From contig NZ_CP121354.1 in NCBI RefSeq assembly GCF_029674545.1, positions 1,674,001 to 1,738,000 on the forward strand: a stretch of DNA of 64,000 bases, written 5' to 3'. The position numbers were made by a program, and so were the translations under genes. The stretch's first letter is position 1. Every line of letters starts with the position of its first letter. Below the pieces are notes generated by a model. The model was not told the origin of the DNA. It did not search any database and saw only the letters and a program-made list of their open reading frames with translations. Below are positions 1 through 8,084 of this stretch, piece by piece. This stretch comes from Mesorhizobium sp. WSM4904 (GTDB taxonomy: Bacteria > Pseudomonadota > Alphaproteobacteria > Rhizobiales > Rhizobiaceae).

Positions 1-311
1 TCGGGGTCTTTGTCGGCCCCAACATCACGCCCGATGAGGAAACCGGCATCGGCAGCTGGAAGGCGGAGGAGATCGTCGCCGCACTTCAAACCGGAGTACG
101 CCCGGACGGCCGCAGACTGGCGCCGATCATGCCTTGGCATGCTTTTGCGCATTTGACGGAAAATGATGCCATGGCGATCAGAGCATTCCTTCAGAGCTTG
201 AAGCCGGTCAAAAATAAGGTGCCTGGCCCGTTCGCGCCCGGGGAAAAAGTGTCGAGTTTCATGTTGCGGATCATGCCGCCAGGTGAGACCGCTGCTGGGG
301 TGCCGAAGTAG
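1..311 (+). CDS. c-type cytochrome, C-terminal fragment
   Basis: The reading frame is open from the window edge (codons from position 3) to a TAG at 309-311, so the 5' part lies outside. The visible ~102 residues contain NITPDEETGIGSW, TGVRPDGRRLAPIMPW and AIRAFLQSLKPV. This pattern is typical of the last haem domain of membrane-anchored or periplasmic multi-haem c cytochromes, such as alcohol/aldehyde dehydrogenase cytochrome subunits. The methionine in PIMPW is the likely axial haem ligand; the CXXCH motif would lie upstream. The partner dehydrogenase cannot be seen, so the substrate is unknown. Confidence 0.75.
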   Translation, partial: GVFVGPNITPDEETGIGSWKAEEIVAALQTGVRPDGRRLAPIMPWHAFAHLTENDAMAIRAFLQSLKPVKNKVPGPFAPGEKVSSFMLRIMPPGETAAGVPK

Positions 312-414
312 ATCCGGTCATATCAGACCGAAATTTGGTGCATAGGAGCTGAAACGGCAGATGTTCCTGCTGGTTCAGGCCCGGCGATGAGAGGTCGGCA
401 TCGCCTGTGGTGCG

Positions 415-873
415 TCAAAGATCCAGCTTGTAGCCGATGTGGCTCGCCTTGAAGCCGAGCCGCTCGTAGAAGCGATGGGCGTCGAGCCGGCTCTTGTTGG
501 TCGTCAGCTGGACGACCCTGCAGCCGCGTTCGCGGCATTTCTCGATCGCCCATTCCAGCAGGCGCTGCCCGAGCCTTTCGCCGCGTCGGTTCGCCGAGAC
601 GCGCACCGCCTCGATCTGGCCGCGCCAGGCGCCCTGCGACGACAACCCGGCGAGAAAGCTGATCTGCAGCGTGCCGACGACATCGGCGCCGTCCGTCATC
701 ACCGCGAGCAGCTGGTTCGGGTCGCTGTCGACCGCCGCGAAGGCGTCCAGATAGGCTTGCGCCAAGGGCATGCCGGTGTCCTCGCGGGCGCGGCCAAGCA
801 TGTCATCGGCAAGCAAGGCGACGATCGCCGGGAGATCGGCTTGCTGCGCGCGGCGGATCTGGACTTCGTTCAT
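415..873 (-). CDS. GNAT family N-acetyltransferase
   Basis: A 152-residue protein starting MNEVQIRRAQQADLP. The longer upstream reading has no family similarity, so the ATG at 873 is preferred. It has the GNAT fold: an N-terminal beta strand, a central VGTLQISFL strand, an IEAVRVSANRRGERLGQRLLEWA segment holding the acetyl-CoA pyrophosphate-binding R-x-x-G-x-G/L region, and a C-terminal FYERLGF motif. It should transfer acetyl from acetyl-CoA to an amine on a small molecule or protein. The substrate cannot be told. It is convergent with the upstream cytochrome gene and divergent from the permease that follows. Confidence 0.85.
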   Translation of the reverse strand: MNEVQIRRAQQADLPAIVALLADDMLGRAREDTGMPLAQAYLDAFAAVDSDPNQLLAVMTDGADVVGTLQISFLAGLSSQGAWRGQIEAVRVSANRRGERLGQRLLEWAIEKCRERGCRVVQLTTNKSRLDAHRFYERLGFKASHIGYKLDL

Positions 874-1062
874 CGTCAAACCTCGTGCTGGGCCGGCGAC
901 CTTATGCATGGCTCGAGCTTCCCGCAAACCGGAAGGACTGGTTACGGACAGTTGATCGCGCCGATCGGCTGCCGCGGGGCGCATCGGCTATCGCGATCTC
1001 CCGCATTGTGGTCTATTGCGGTCTCCCGCCATCTTCCAGCCGCCCTCGTCTCCGGTCATCCC

Positions 1063-1833
1063 ATGTCAGGCCTGCTCAGCGATCCCTGGTTCTATGCCGC
1101 CGCCATTCCGGCAGTCATCCTCGTCGGCCTGTCGAAGGGCGGCTTCGGCGGCGCCGTGGGTTTCGTCGGCGTGCCTTTGATGGCGTTGACCATGCCGCCG
1201 GTGCAGGCCGCGGCCATCCTATTGCCGATCCTTTGCCTGATGGACGCCGTCTCGGTATGGACATGGTGGGGCGTCTACGACCGCAAGATGCTGGTCGACA
1301 TGATGCCGGGCGCCGTCATCGGCATCGGCGTCGGCTGGCTGACGGCGGCCCTGGTCACCGAGGAGATGGTGCGGCTGATCGTCGGCGCTGTCGCGCTGAT
1401 CTTCGTCCTGCGCTGGCTCTATCTGCAGTTCCGCCACGGCGCCGGTCACGCGGCCGAGCCGAACCGGATCGCCGCGGCCTTCTGGGGCACCGTCGCCGGC
1501 TTCACCAGCTTCGTCGCTCATGTCGGCGGTCCGCCCTTCCAGGTCTATGCGCTGCCGATTCGGCTCGATCCGAAGGTGTTGTCGGGGACGGCGGCGATCT
1601 TCTTCGCCGCCACCAACGCGCTGAAGCTCATCCCTTATTTCGCGCTCGGCCAGTTCGACAGCACCAACCTCATCGCCTCTTTTGTGCTGATGCCGCTGGC
1701 GCCGCTCTCGACGGTCGCCGGTGCCTGGCTGGTGCGCCGCATGCGCCCCGAGGTGTTTTATCCGTTCACCTATGCGACGGTGGCCGTGGTGGCGGTCAAG
1801 CTGCTCTGGGACGGTATCGCCGGCCTGATGTGA
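1063..1833 (+). CDS. TauE/SafE family sulfite/anion exporter permease
   Basis: A 256-residue, strongly hydrophobic protein starting MSGLLSDPWFYAAAIPAVILVGLSKGGFGGAVGF. The glycine-rich SKGGFGG after the first helix and the mirrored FTSFVAHVGGPPFQVYALP segment halfway are the hallmark duplicated motifs of the TauE/SafE (DUF81) family. About eight transmembrane helices are expected in the inner membrane. Family members export sulfite, sulfoacetate or related organosulfur anions; the substrate here is not deducible. The ATG at 1063 gives the usual family length. Confidence 0.85.
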   Translation: MSGLLSDPWFYAAAIPAVILVGLSKGGFGGAVGFVGVPLMALTMPPVQAAAILLPILCLMDAVSVWTWWGVYDRKMLVDMMPGAVIGIGVGWLTAALVTEEMVRLIVGAVALIFVLRWLYLQFRHGAGHAAEPNRIAAAFWGTVAGFTSFVAHVGGPPFQVYALPIRLDPKVLSGTAAIFFAATNALKLIPYFALGQFDSTNLIASFVLMPLAPLSTVAGAWLVRRMRPEVFYPFTYATVAVVAVKLLWDGIAGLM

Positions 1834-1874
1834 GATGGACGGGGCGGCTGATCAGCCGCTCCGCCAAAGCCGTC

Positions 1875-2426
1875 TCAAGCGGCGCTCGGTACCAATTGGC
1901 GGCTGCCGCCAAGGGCGAGCGCCGCGCCGGCCGCTACCACCACCGCCATGCCGGCGAGGATGCCGATGTCGTGGAGCGTAGGCTTCAGCACCATGTCGGC
2001 GATGATCACCAGCATCACCGCATAGTCGAAACGCGCCCAGCTCATCATGCGCTGGCCGATGGCGAGAACCGCCGGCGTCACGCCTTCCCTGGCGACCATG
2101 GCGCCCATCCGCTCGCCGGTCGGCTTGAAGACCAGCATGCCGATCGAAAAGGTCGTGGCGTAGCCGGCAAGGCCGATGATGATCCACAGATCGGAAAAGC
2201 CGACCCAGAAGCCGCACATGACGAGGCCGAAGATCAAGGTGAGCATCGACATCGGCGCGAAGAAGCGGCCGCCGAGCTCGCCGCTGGCCCGCATCGCCTG
2301 CAGCTTGTCCTCGGTGTTGCCGGCGCGCTCGGCAAGCATGCCGAGCAGGAACAGGACGAAACCGCCGCCGACCCACAAAATGGCCGAGACGACGTGGAGG
2401 AATTTGACGATCGAGTACCAGTCCAT
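1875..2426 (-). CDS. DUF2269-like integral membrane protein
   Basis: A 183-residue protein starting MDWYSIVKFLHVVSAILWVGGGF. The ATG at 2426 has an AGGAG six or so bases upstream, which favours it over longer starts. Four hydrophobic helices are visible, with conserved His near the start (KFLHVVSAILWVGG), as in small membrane proteins annotated DUF2269 or distantly related to CopD/haem-binding four-helix proteins. The function is unknown. It is divergent from the small membrane protein at 2676, with a 249-bp shared upstream region. Confidence 0.65.
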   Translation of the reverse strand: MDWYSIVKFLHVVSAILWVGGGFVLFLLGMLAERAGNTEDKLQAMRASGELGGRFFAPMSMLTLIFGLVMCGFWVGFSDLWIIIGLAGYATTFSIGMLVFKPTGERMGAMVAREGVTPAVLAIGQRMMSWARFDYAVMLVIIADMVLKPTLHDIGILAGMAVVVAAGAALALGGSRQLVPSAA

Positions 2427-2675
2427 GATGCGCTCCTGGATGTCTTTCTTGATTTGCGACGGCATCGGTTTTGCGCGGCCGTCGAGAGGAGCGCGGGTTT
2501 TGCGCGGGGCGTGTTTCGGAACGATGTCGCGAAAGACAGACATCTGTTTCATCCGGAACTTGGAGCGGCCGCGACATCATCCGGAAACATCGCTGGGGCA
2601 TCGACGCCGAGACCGGCGCGGAATCGGCTGACGATCGATCCGGTTCAGCACCGCAACAGCCATTGGAGAGGATCA

Positions 2676-3053
2676 ATGCAAGGGGTAGCCCGAAACTTCT
2701 TTACGCTCGCCATCATCTATTCGCTTTGCGGAATGGCGCTTGGCATCCACATGGCGATCAGCCAGGACCATGGCCAGATGCCGACCCATGCTCACACGAT
2801 GGTGGCCGGCTGGCTGATGTCGGCAGTGTTCGCGTTCTTCTACCACCTGTTTCCGGCCGTCGCGCATAAGAGGCTCGCGGCGATCCATTTCTGGCTGACC
2901 GCGATCAGCGGCATCGGCCTGCTCGTCGGCCTTTACACCCTGCTTGCCGGCAATCCGGCGATCGAACCGCTGCTCGGCATATCCTCGCTCGCGTTCTACG
3001 CCGGCATGCTGCTGTTCGCCTTCATCGCGTTGCCCGCGATCTGGAGAAGCTGA
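2676..3053 (+). CDS. small four-helix membrane protein resembling haem-copper oxidase subunit I
   Basis: A 125-residue protein with ATG at 2676 preceded by GGAGAGGATCA. It has four predicted membrane helices. The motif HMAISQDHGQMPTHAHTMVAGW between helices 1 and 2 and the YHLFPA segment in helix 2 recall the start of haem-copper oxidase/NorB subunit I, but the protein is far too short to be a complete oxidase. It may bind haem or metal through the histidine cluster (inference). The partner gene across the divergent promoter is also a small His-containing membrane protein. Confidence 0.6.
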   Translation: MQGVARNFFTLAIIYSLCGMALGIHMAISQDHGQMPTHAHTMVAGWLMSAVFAFFYHLFPAVAHKRLAAIHFWLTAISGIGLLVGLYTLLAGNPAIEPLLGISSLAFYAGMLLFAFIALPAIWRS

Positions 3054-3149
3054 GGGGCCTGGTCCCCGGGGCGTCCCGTTCCGGCACAGGAGCGTCCGTT
3101 CGGTCAAAAAATCCGTCCGGCGTTAAGGCTTCATTAAGCTTTACAGGCG

Positions 3150-3260
3150 TTTACTGAGACCATCCAGTTTTTCTGGATTCTTACCGAGTGGTTGGAGCCA
3201 CTTTGTTTGACGCCTCCCTGTTAAACTCCTGAGAGCCGCCTTATCCGCGGCTCTTTTTTT
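3150..3260 (+). ncRNA. candidate small regulatory RNA with three hairpins
   Basis: Hairpin 1 is ATCCAG-TTTTT-CTGGAT (3162-3178). Hairpin 2 is AGTGG-TTGGAG-CCACT (3187-3202). A predicted single-stranded linker with CGCCTCCCTG (3211-3220) resembles an anti-Shine-Dalgarno sequence. Hairpin 3 is GAGCCGC...GCGGCTC (3233-3253), followed by T7, a textbook Rho-independent terminator. The layout matches rhizobial trans-acting small RNAs that expose CCUCC stretches, but I cannot assign a named family. The 5' end is not defined by sequence. rcdA begins 160 bp downstream, so this is not simply its leader. Confidence 0.55.
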
Positions 3261-3261
3261 G
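3231..3261 (+). terminator. Rho-independent terminator of the candidate small RNA
   Basis: A seven-base-pair GC-rich stem (3233-3239 with 3247-3253), a seven-base loop, and T7 at 3254-3260. Confidence 0.85.
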
Positions 3262-3423
3262 TCCGCCGGTGGCCGGCGGGGCGCGGTCCGGCGTTAACCG
3301 TTTGTTAAACATGCGCTTGCCTTCACGGACATCGAAGCGCATTTTCAAGCCTCAGTCGTTTAAGGGTGCAGGACGTATCGGCAAGGATGCCGAATCGGCT
3401 TGCGGCAGTGCAGGGGCGTATCG

Positions 3424-3954
3424 ATGACCGAGCCTTCGAAGGGCAGCGCGAAAACCGTAAAGCTCGCGGAACGCCGGGTTTTCTCCCAATCCTTCAAGCC
3501 GCTTTACCAGGAGGGCATGGGCCTGGTCGAACAGGCGGCCGAATATCTCGACGGCAAGGGCAGGCTCGAAGCCAAGAAGCTGTCGCGCACGGCGGCAACG
3601 CTCTATGCGGCCGAATCGATGCGTCTCACCACAAGGCTGATGCAGGTCGCATCCTGGCTGCTTCTGCAGCGAGCGGCGAATTCGGGCGAGATGACCCGCG
3701 ACCAGGTCGCCTCGGAGAAATCCAAGGTGCGGCTCGACACCGCTTCGGCGCATGACGAGGCGCTGGGCTGGAACGAGCTGCCCAAGGAATTCTTGGACCT
3801 GGTAAGCCGGTCGCTTCGTCTGCAGGCGCTGGTAAAGCGCATGGACGAGGAGATCTATGGCGGCGCCATGAACGACACGCCGGCCGCGGGCCGCCGCGCC
3901 AACCCCGTCTCCGATCAGATCAGTCTGCTCAACACGGCCTTCGCCCGCGGCTGA
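3424..3954 (+). CDS. rcdA: DUF1465 / RcdA-like regulator of CtrA degradation
   Basis: A 176-residue protein starting MTEPSKGSAKTVKLAERRVFSQSFKPLYQEGMGLVE, with AGGGG eight bases before the ATG at 3424. It is largely helical, with the conserved core AEYLDGKGRLEAKKLSRTAATLYAAESMRLTTRLMQVASWLLLQ of the DUF1465 family. In Caulobacter this family is RcdA, a ClpXP adaptor that helps deliver the cell-cycle regulator CtrA for degradation and localises to the cell pole. The three-helix bundle plus flexible tail agrees with that. The same role here is inference from family membership. It is followed by ruvC on the same strand, 95 bp downstream. Confidence 0.8.
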   Translation: MTEPSKGSAKTVKLAERRVFSQSFKPLYQEGMGLVEQAAEYLDGKGRLEAKKLSRTAATLYAAESMRLTTRLMQVASWLLLQRAANSGEMTRDQVASEKSKVRLDTASAHDEALGWNELPKEFLDLVSRSLRLQALVKRMDEEIYGGAMNDTPAAGRRANPVSDQISLLNTAFARG

Positions 3955-4049
3955 CAAGGCAGTTCCGCGCCGACGAGCGCTTGGCACGATCGTTTCTGGT
4001 TTGTTCACAATTCGCTGGCATCGCCCTACGCCGAGGTTAGACTTGGCGC

Positions 4050-4562
4050 ATGGGGGAAGCGATTCGCATCATCGGCATCGATCCGGGACTGAGGCGCACC
4101 GGCTGGGGCATCGTCGAAAGCCTCGGCAATTGCTTGCGCTTCGTCGCATCCGGCACCGTGCGCTCCGACGACAAGGCGCCGCTCGCGACAAGGCTCTGCC
4201 AGTTGCATGACGGGCTGGCCGAGGTGCTGCATCAGGCCATGCCGCACGAGGCCGCGGTCGAGCAGACCTTCGTCAACAAGGATGCGACGGCGACGCTGAA
4301 GCTCGGCCAGGCGCGCGGCATCGCCATGCTGGTGCCGGCGCGCGCCGGGCTGGTGGTCGCCGAATATGCCCCTAATGCGGTGAAGAAGGCGGTGATCGGC
4401 GTCGGCCACGGCGAAAAGAAGCAGATCCACATGATGGTCAAGGTGCTGATGCCGAAGGCCGTCTTCGAAACCGACGACGCAGCCGACGCGCTGGCCATAG
4501 CCATCTGCCATGCTCACCACCGCCAGAGCGCCGCCTATAGGATGGCGGCTCTCGCTGGATAG
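4050..4562 (+). CDS. ruvC: crossover junction endodeoxyribonuclease RuvC
   Basis: A 170-residue protein, the usual RuvC length. It resolves Holliday junctions by paired symmetric cuts within RuvABC. The acidic catalytic tetrad is visible: D11 in [13 protein letters not shown]71 in AVEQTF, and D143 and D146 in TDDAADALA. In most Rhizobiales ruvC is followed directly by ruvA; here a toxin-antitoxin pair lies between them. Confidence 0.97.
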   Translation: MGEAIRIIGIDPGLRRTGWGIVESLGNCLRFVASGTVRSDDKAPLATRLCQLHDGLAEVLHQAMPHEAAVEQTFVNKDATATLKLGQARGIAMLVPARAGLVVAEYAPNAVKKAVIGVGHGEKKQIHMMVKVLMPKAVFETDDAADALAIAICHAHHRQSAAYRMAALAG

Positions 4563-4569
4563 GGTGTTC

Positions 4570-4615
4570 TTGACTTGTTCTCGTCAGCGTAGTAAGTAAT
4601 ACCTAAGAGGTATTA
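4570..4615 (+). promoter_or_regulatory. promoter and palindromic operator of the AbrB/PIN module
   Basis: TAATACCT-AAG-AGGTATTA (4597-4615) is a perfect 8-bp inverted repeat ending two bases before the antitoxin ATG. A possible sigma70-type promoter overlaps it: TTGACT (4570-4575), 17 bases, then TAAGTA (4593-4598). AbrB-type antitoxins normally autorepress by binding such palindromes, so this is the likely autoregulatory operator. Confidence 0.65.
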
Positions 4616-4617
4616 CC

Positions 4618-4887
4618 ATGCGTGTGACCACCAAGGGACAAGTCACAATTCCGAAGCAGATCAGGGATCACCTGGGTATTGGCCCTGGCTCCGAAGTGGA
4701 ATTCGTCGCCACGGACGACGGGGCCCGACTCGTCGCCGTCAATGAAAACCTGTCCGAGGAGGAAGCCTCCCGCAAATTCAGGGAGGTTCTCGATAGAATG
4801 GAAGGGACCCTGGATCTGGGCGGTATGACGACCGACGAATATATGGAATGGTTGAGGGGTCCGCGTGAAAATCTCGACGTTGGTTGA
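4618..4887 (+). CDS. AbrB/SpoVT-domain antitoxin of a VapBC-type pair
   Basis: An 89-residue protein. The N-terminal swapped-hairpin domain is clear: MRVTTKGQVTIPKQIRDHLGIGPGSEVEF, residues 1 to about 45. The C-terminal half is acidic and helical and should wrap the toxin. It is the DNA-binding antitoxin and autorepressor of the next gene, which starts within its last 23 bases, so the two are translationally coupled. Insertion between ruvC and ruvA suggests acquisition by transfer (inference). Confidence 0.88.
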   Translation: MRVTTKGQVTIPKQIRDHLGIGPGSEVEFVATDDGARLVAVNENLSEEEASRKFREVLDRMEGTLDLGGMTTDEYMEWLRGPRENLDVG

Positions 4888-5284
4888 CACCAATGTGCTG
4901 ATCGATGTCTGGGGGCCAGGCGGACCCTCGACGGAATGGTCGGCCAAGGCCATCGCCTCCTGTCGGCGCGAGGGAGCGTTGGTGGTCAACACGATCGTCT
5001 GGTCCGAGCTTGCCCCGCTGATCACGACGGAGGCGCAGCTAAAAAGAGCGACCGACATGCTTGAGATCGACCGCGAGCCTGTATCGTGGGAAGCGGCTTT
5101 TGCGGCCGGTGTCGCGCATTTCCGTTACCGCCGCGCAGACGGTGTTCGGGAAAGGACGCTGCCCGACTTTTTCATTGGCGCTCATGCGGCTGTTGCCGGG
5201 CACCGTCTTTTGACACGCGCCCCCGCTCGTTACCGCAGCTATTTTCCTGACCTCGAAATCATCTCTCCGGAAACGCATCCATGA
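4865..5284 (+). CDS. PIN-domain VapC-type ribonuclease toxin
   Basis: A 139-residue protein with a GTG start at 4865, preceded by GAGGGG at good spacing, overlapping the antitoxin by 23 bp. PIN signature residues are visible: an early Asp in VDTNVLID, E in VWSELAPL, and Asp in [31 protein letters not shown]. VapC toxins are Mg-dependent endoribonucleases that cleave tRNA or rRNA when free of antitoxin. The RNA target is unknown. ruvA follows 10 bp after its stop, so the module could contribute to ruvAB transcription. Confidence 0.88.
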   Translation: MKISTLVDTNVLIDVWGPGGPSTEWSAKAIASCRREGALVVNTIVWSELAPLITTEAQLKRATDMLEIDREPVSWEAAFAAGVAHFRYRRADGVRERTLPDFFIGAHAAVAGHRLLTRAPARYRSYFPDLEIISPETHP

Positions 5285-5294
5285 AAGCCAGGAC

Positions 5295-5915
5295 ATGATC
5301 GGCAAGCTGAAAGGCACGCTGGATGAGATCGACGAGGACTCCTGCCTCGTCGACGTTCATGGCGTCGGCTATGTCGCCCATTGCTCGGCGCGCACGCTGG
5401 CATCGCTACCGTCGCCCGGCGAGGCGGTGGCGCTGTTCATCGAGACCTATGTGCGCGAGGATATGATCCGGCTCTACGGCTTCCAGACCGCGCTGGAGCG
5501 CGAATGGTTCCGCCTGCTGATGAACAATGTGCAGGGCGTCGGCGCCAAGGTGGCGCTGGCGGTGCTGTCGACGCTGGCGCCGGCCGACCTCGCCAACGCG
5601 ATCGCGCTGCGCGACATCGCCATGGTCTCGCGCGCGCCGGGCGTCGGCAAGAAGGTCGCCGAGCGCATCGTGACTGAGCTGAAGAACAAGGCGCCGGCCT
5701 ATGCCGGCTCCGCCAACGGCACGATCGCTCTCAAGCAGGAGCTTGGCGAGGGCGTCGCGGCAGCGCCAATCACCGATGCGGTCTCGGCGCTGGTCAATCT
5801 CGGCTATTCGCGCGACATCGCTGCCAATGCCGTGGCCGCGGCGCTGAAGTCGGCCGGCGAGGGGGCGGACGCCTCGAAGCTGATCCGCTTCGGATTGAAG
5901 GAACTGGCGCGGTGA
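5295..5915 (+). CDS. ruvA: Holliday junction branch-migration protein RuvA
   Basis: A 206-residue protein of full family length. It has an N-terminal OB fold ([31 protein letters not shown]), the junction-binding helix-hairpin-helix pair around [19 protein letters not shown] and [19 protein letters not shown], and the C-terminal RuvB-binding three-helix domain ([26 protein letters not shown]). It forms tetramers on four-way junctions and loads RuvB. ruvB lies 43 bp downstream. Confidence 0.97.
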   Translation: MIGKLKGTLDEIDEDSCLVDVHGVGYVAHCSARTLASLPSPGEAVALFIETYVREDMIRLYGFQTALEREWFRLLMNNVQGVGAKVALAVLSTLAPADLANAIALRDIAMVSRAPGVGKKVAERIVTELKNKAPAYAGSANGTIALKQELGEGVAAAPITDAVSALVNLGYSRDIAANAVAAALKSAGEGADASKLIRFGLKELAR

Positions 5916-5958
5916 GGGAGCGCTTGTTCCGCCAGCGGCCATATGCAAGGAAGGCGGC

Positions 5959-6996
5959 ATGAACCTTTCGCCCCGCCTCATTGCCCCGGACAAGCGCGGC
6001 GAGGATGCCGACCAGACCCTGCGGCCGCAGTCGCTCGACGAATTCGTCGGCCAGGCGGCGGTGCGCGCCAATCTCAAAGTCTTCGTCGATGCCGCCAAGA
6101 GCCGGGGCGAGGCGCTCGACCATGTGCTGTTCGTTGGCCCACCGGGGCTCGGCAAGACGACGCTGGCGCAGATCATGGCGCGCGAGCTCGGCGTCAATTT
6201 CCGCTCGACCTCGGGTCCGGTCATCGCCAAGGCCGGGGATCTCGCGGCGCTGCTCACCAATCTCGAGGAGCGCGACGTGCTCTTCATCGACGAGATCCAT
6301 CGGCTCAACCCGGCGGTGGAGGAAATCCTCTATCCGGCGATGGAGGATTTCCAGCTCGACCTGATCATCGGCGAAGGGCCTGCCGCGCGCTCGGTCAAGA
6401 TCGACCTCGCCCGCTTCACGCTGGTCGCCGCGACGACCCGGCTCGGCCTTTTGACCAACCCGCTGCGCGATCGTTTCGGCATCCCGGTCAGGCTCAATTT
6501 CTACACGGTCGAGGAACTCGAGCAGATCGTGCGCCGCGGTGCCCGGATCCTCTCGATGCCGCTCGGCGACGATGGCGCGCTGGAGATCGCGCGCCGCGCC
6601 CGCGGCACGCCGCGCATTGCCGGACGGCTCCTGCGCCGGGTGCGCGATTTCGCCTCCGTCGCCGGAAACGGCCATGTCGACAAACGCATCGCCGACGAGG
6701 CGCTGACCAGGCTCGAGGTCGACGGGCTCGGGCTCGACGCGCTCGATCGCCGGTATCTTTCGATGATCGCCCGCAACTTCGGCGGCGGGCCGGTCGGCAT
6801 CGAGACGATCGCCGCCGGGCTCTCCGAGCCGCGCGACGCCATCGAGGACATCATCGAGCCCTATCTCATCCAGCAGGGCTTCATCCAGCGAACGCCGCGC
6901 GGCCGCGTGCTGACCGCCAATGCCTGGCGGCATCTCGGCCTCGAAGCACCCAGGGACCTCGCGCAGCAGCAGATCAGCCTGTTCCAGGAAGAGTAA
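5959..6996 (+). CDS. ruvB: Holliday junction branch-migration ATPase RuvB
   Basis: A 345-residue AAA+ motor. Walker A is [12 protein letters not shown], Walker B is [11 protein letters not shown], and sensor/arginine finger regions are in [18 protein letters not shown]. The C-terminal winged helix (IMRNF-like [21 protein letters not shown]) is intact. It drives branch migration with RuvA. Start at ATG 5959 after AGGAAGGCGGC. Confidence 0.97.
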   Translation: MNLSPRLIAPDKRGEDADQTLRPQSLDEFVGQAAVRANLKVFVDAAKSRGEALDHVLFVGPPGLGKTTLAQIMARELGVNFRSTSGPVIAKAGDLAALLTNLEERDVLFIDEIHRLNPAVEEILYPAMEDFQLDLIIGEGPAARSVKIDLARFTLVAATTRLGLLTNPLRDRFGIPVRLNFYTVEELEQIVRRGARILSMPLGDDGALEIARRARGTPRIAGRLLRRVRDFASVAGNGHVDKRIADEALTRLEVDGLGLDALDRRYLSMIARNFGGGPVGIETIAAGLSEPRDAIEDIIEPYLIQQGFIQRTPRGRVLTANAWRHLGLEAPRDLAQQQISLFQEE

Positions 6997-7125
6997 CGGA
7001 ATTTTGTCCGGCCGCGACGCCCGAAGGGACTTGTCTGCGCGAAAACTGCTCGCCTCGGCCAAGCTGAAGGCGCAATCGCCGGCTCTAACGCCACTCCGGT
7101 TCAACGGAACGGGCACCGCCAATCG

Positions 7126-8028
7126 ATGATCACCAGACGTGGCTTCCTGCGGCTTGTCGGCGGCTCGTTCGTGTCGATGGTGTCGCTCAGCGCCTATGCG
7201 GTCGGCATCGAGCCGATGCTGCTTACGCATGTGAAACGCTACGCCCTGACACCGCCGCACTGGCCGGCGGGGCTCAAGCTTCGCGTCGTGGCGTTGGCCG
7301 ACATCCACGCCTGCCGACCCTGGATGACGCCGGAGCGGATCGCCGCGCTCGCGGCGGAGGCCAATGCGCTGCAGCCCGATCTCATCGTTCTGCTTGGCGA
7401 CTATACGGCCGGAACCCGCCTGGTGACGGGGTGGGTTCGAGTTGCGGAATGGGCCGAGGCTCTGTCCGGGCTCGAGGCGCCACTCGGCGTGTTCTCAATC
7501 CTCGGCAATCATGACTGGTGGACGGATGTCCGGGCGCAACGCGCGGAGGCCGGTCCAACGCAGTCGCGCCAGGCGCTCGAACATGTCGGCATTCCCGTGC
7601 TGGAGAACGATGTCGTGCGGCTGGAGAAAGACGGGCAGGGCTTTTGGATCGCGGGGCTCGCCGATCAGCTTGCGCTGCTGCCGAACAAGGCCAAGGCCCG
7701 CCACAGCTTCCAAGGCTTCGACGATCTCGATGGCACCTTGGCCAAGGTGGGAAACAGCGAGCCGATCATACTGCTTGCGCACGAACCCGACATTTTCACC
7801 AAGGTGCCGTGGCGGGTTTCGCTGACGCTGTCGGGCCACACCCATGGCGGGCAGGTGCGGCTGTTCGGCTATTCGCCGGTCGTGCCCTCCGCCTATGGCA
7901 ACCGCTTCGCCTACGGCCATGTCGTGGAAAACGATCGCAACCTAATCGTGTCGGGCGGGCTCGGCTTCAGCATCATGCCGGTCCGTTTCGGCGTGCGGCC
8001 GGAGATCCTGCAGATCGATTTGGGTTAG
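7126..8028 (+). CDS. Tat-exported or anchored metallophosphoesterase
   Basis: A 300-residue calcineurin-like phosphoesterase. The five family blocks are visible: ADIHACRPW, LLGDYTAG, LGNHDWW, LAHEPDIF and SGHTHGGQVRLFG, supplying the His/Asp/Asn ligands of a dinuclear metal site. The N-terminus MITRRGFLRLVGGSF fits a twin-arginine signal followed by a hydrophobic stretch, so the enzyme is probably periplasmic or membrane-anchored. The length and block spacing resemble the YkuE/YaeI group; the substrate is unknown. It starts 129 bp after ruvB. Confidence 0.85.
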   Translation: MITRRGFLRLVGGSFVSMVSLSAYAVGIEPMLLTHVKRYALTPPHWPAGLKLRVVALADIHACRPWMTPERIAALAAEANALQPDLIVLLGDYTAGTRLVTGWVRVAEWAEALSGLEAPLGVFSILGNHDWWTDVRAQRAEAGPTQSRQALEHVGIPVLENDVVRLEKDGQGFWIAGLADQLALLPNKAKARHSFQGFDDLDGTLAKVGNSEPIILLAHEPDIFTKVPWRVSLTLSGHTHGGQVRLFGYSPVVPSAYGNRFAYGHVVENDRNLIVSGGLGFSIMPVRFGVRPEILQIDLG

Positions 8029-8084
8029 TGCCAGGTTTTCGCAATTCCGGGCGGAAAACCGCCGCGCATTTTTCCTGGAATTGC

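Larger units (their letters stand above)
3054..3423. other. 370-bp intergenic region holding a candidate small RNA
   Basis: No protein-coding frame is supported here. The centre (about 3150-3260) carries three successive hairpins, the last followed by seven T residues, and is described as a separate ncRNA feature. The remaining 160 bp up to rcdA is AT-richer and contains TTAA half-sites (GCGTTAACCG, TTTGTTAAAC), which could be CtrA half-sites; this is inference. Confidence 0.5.
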
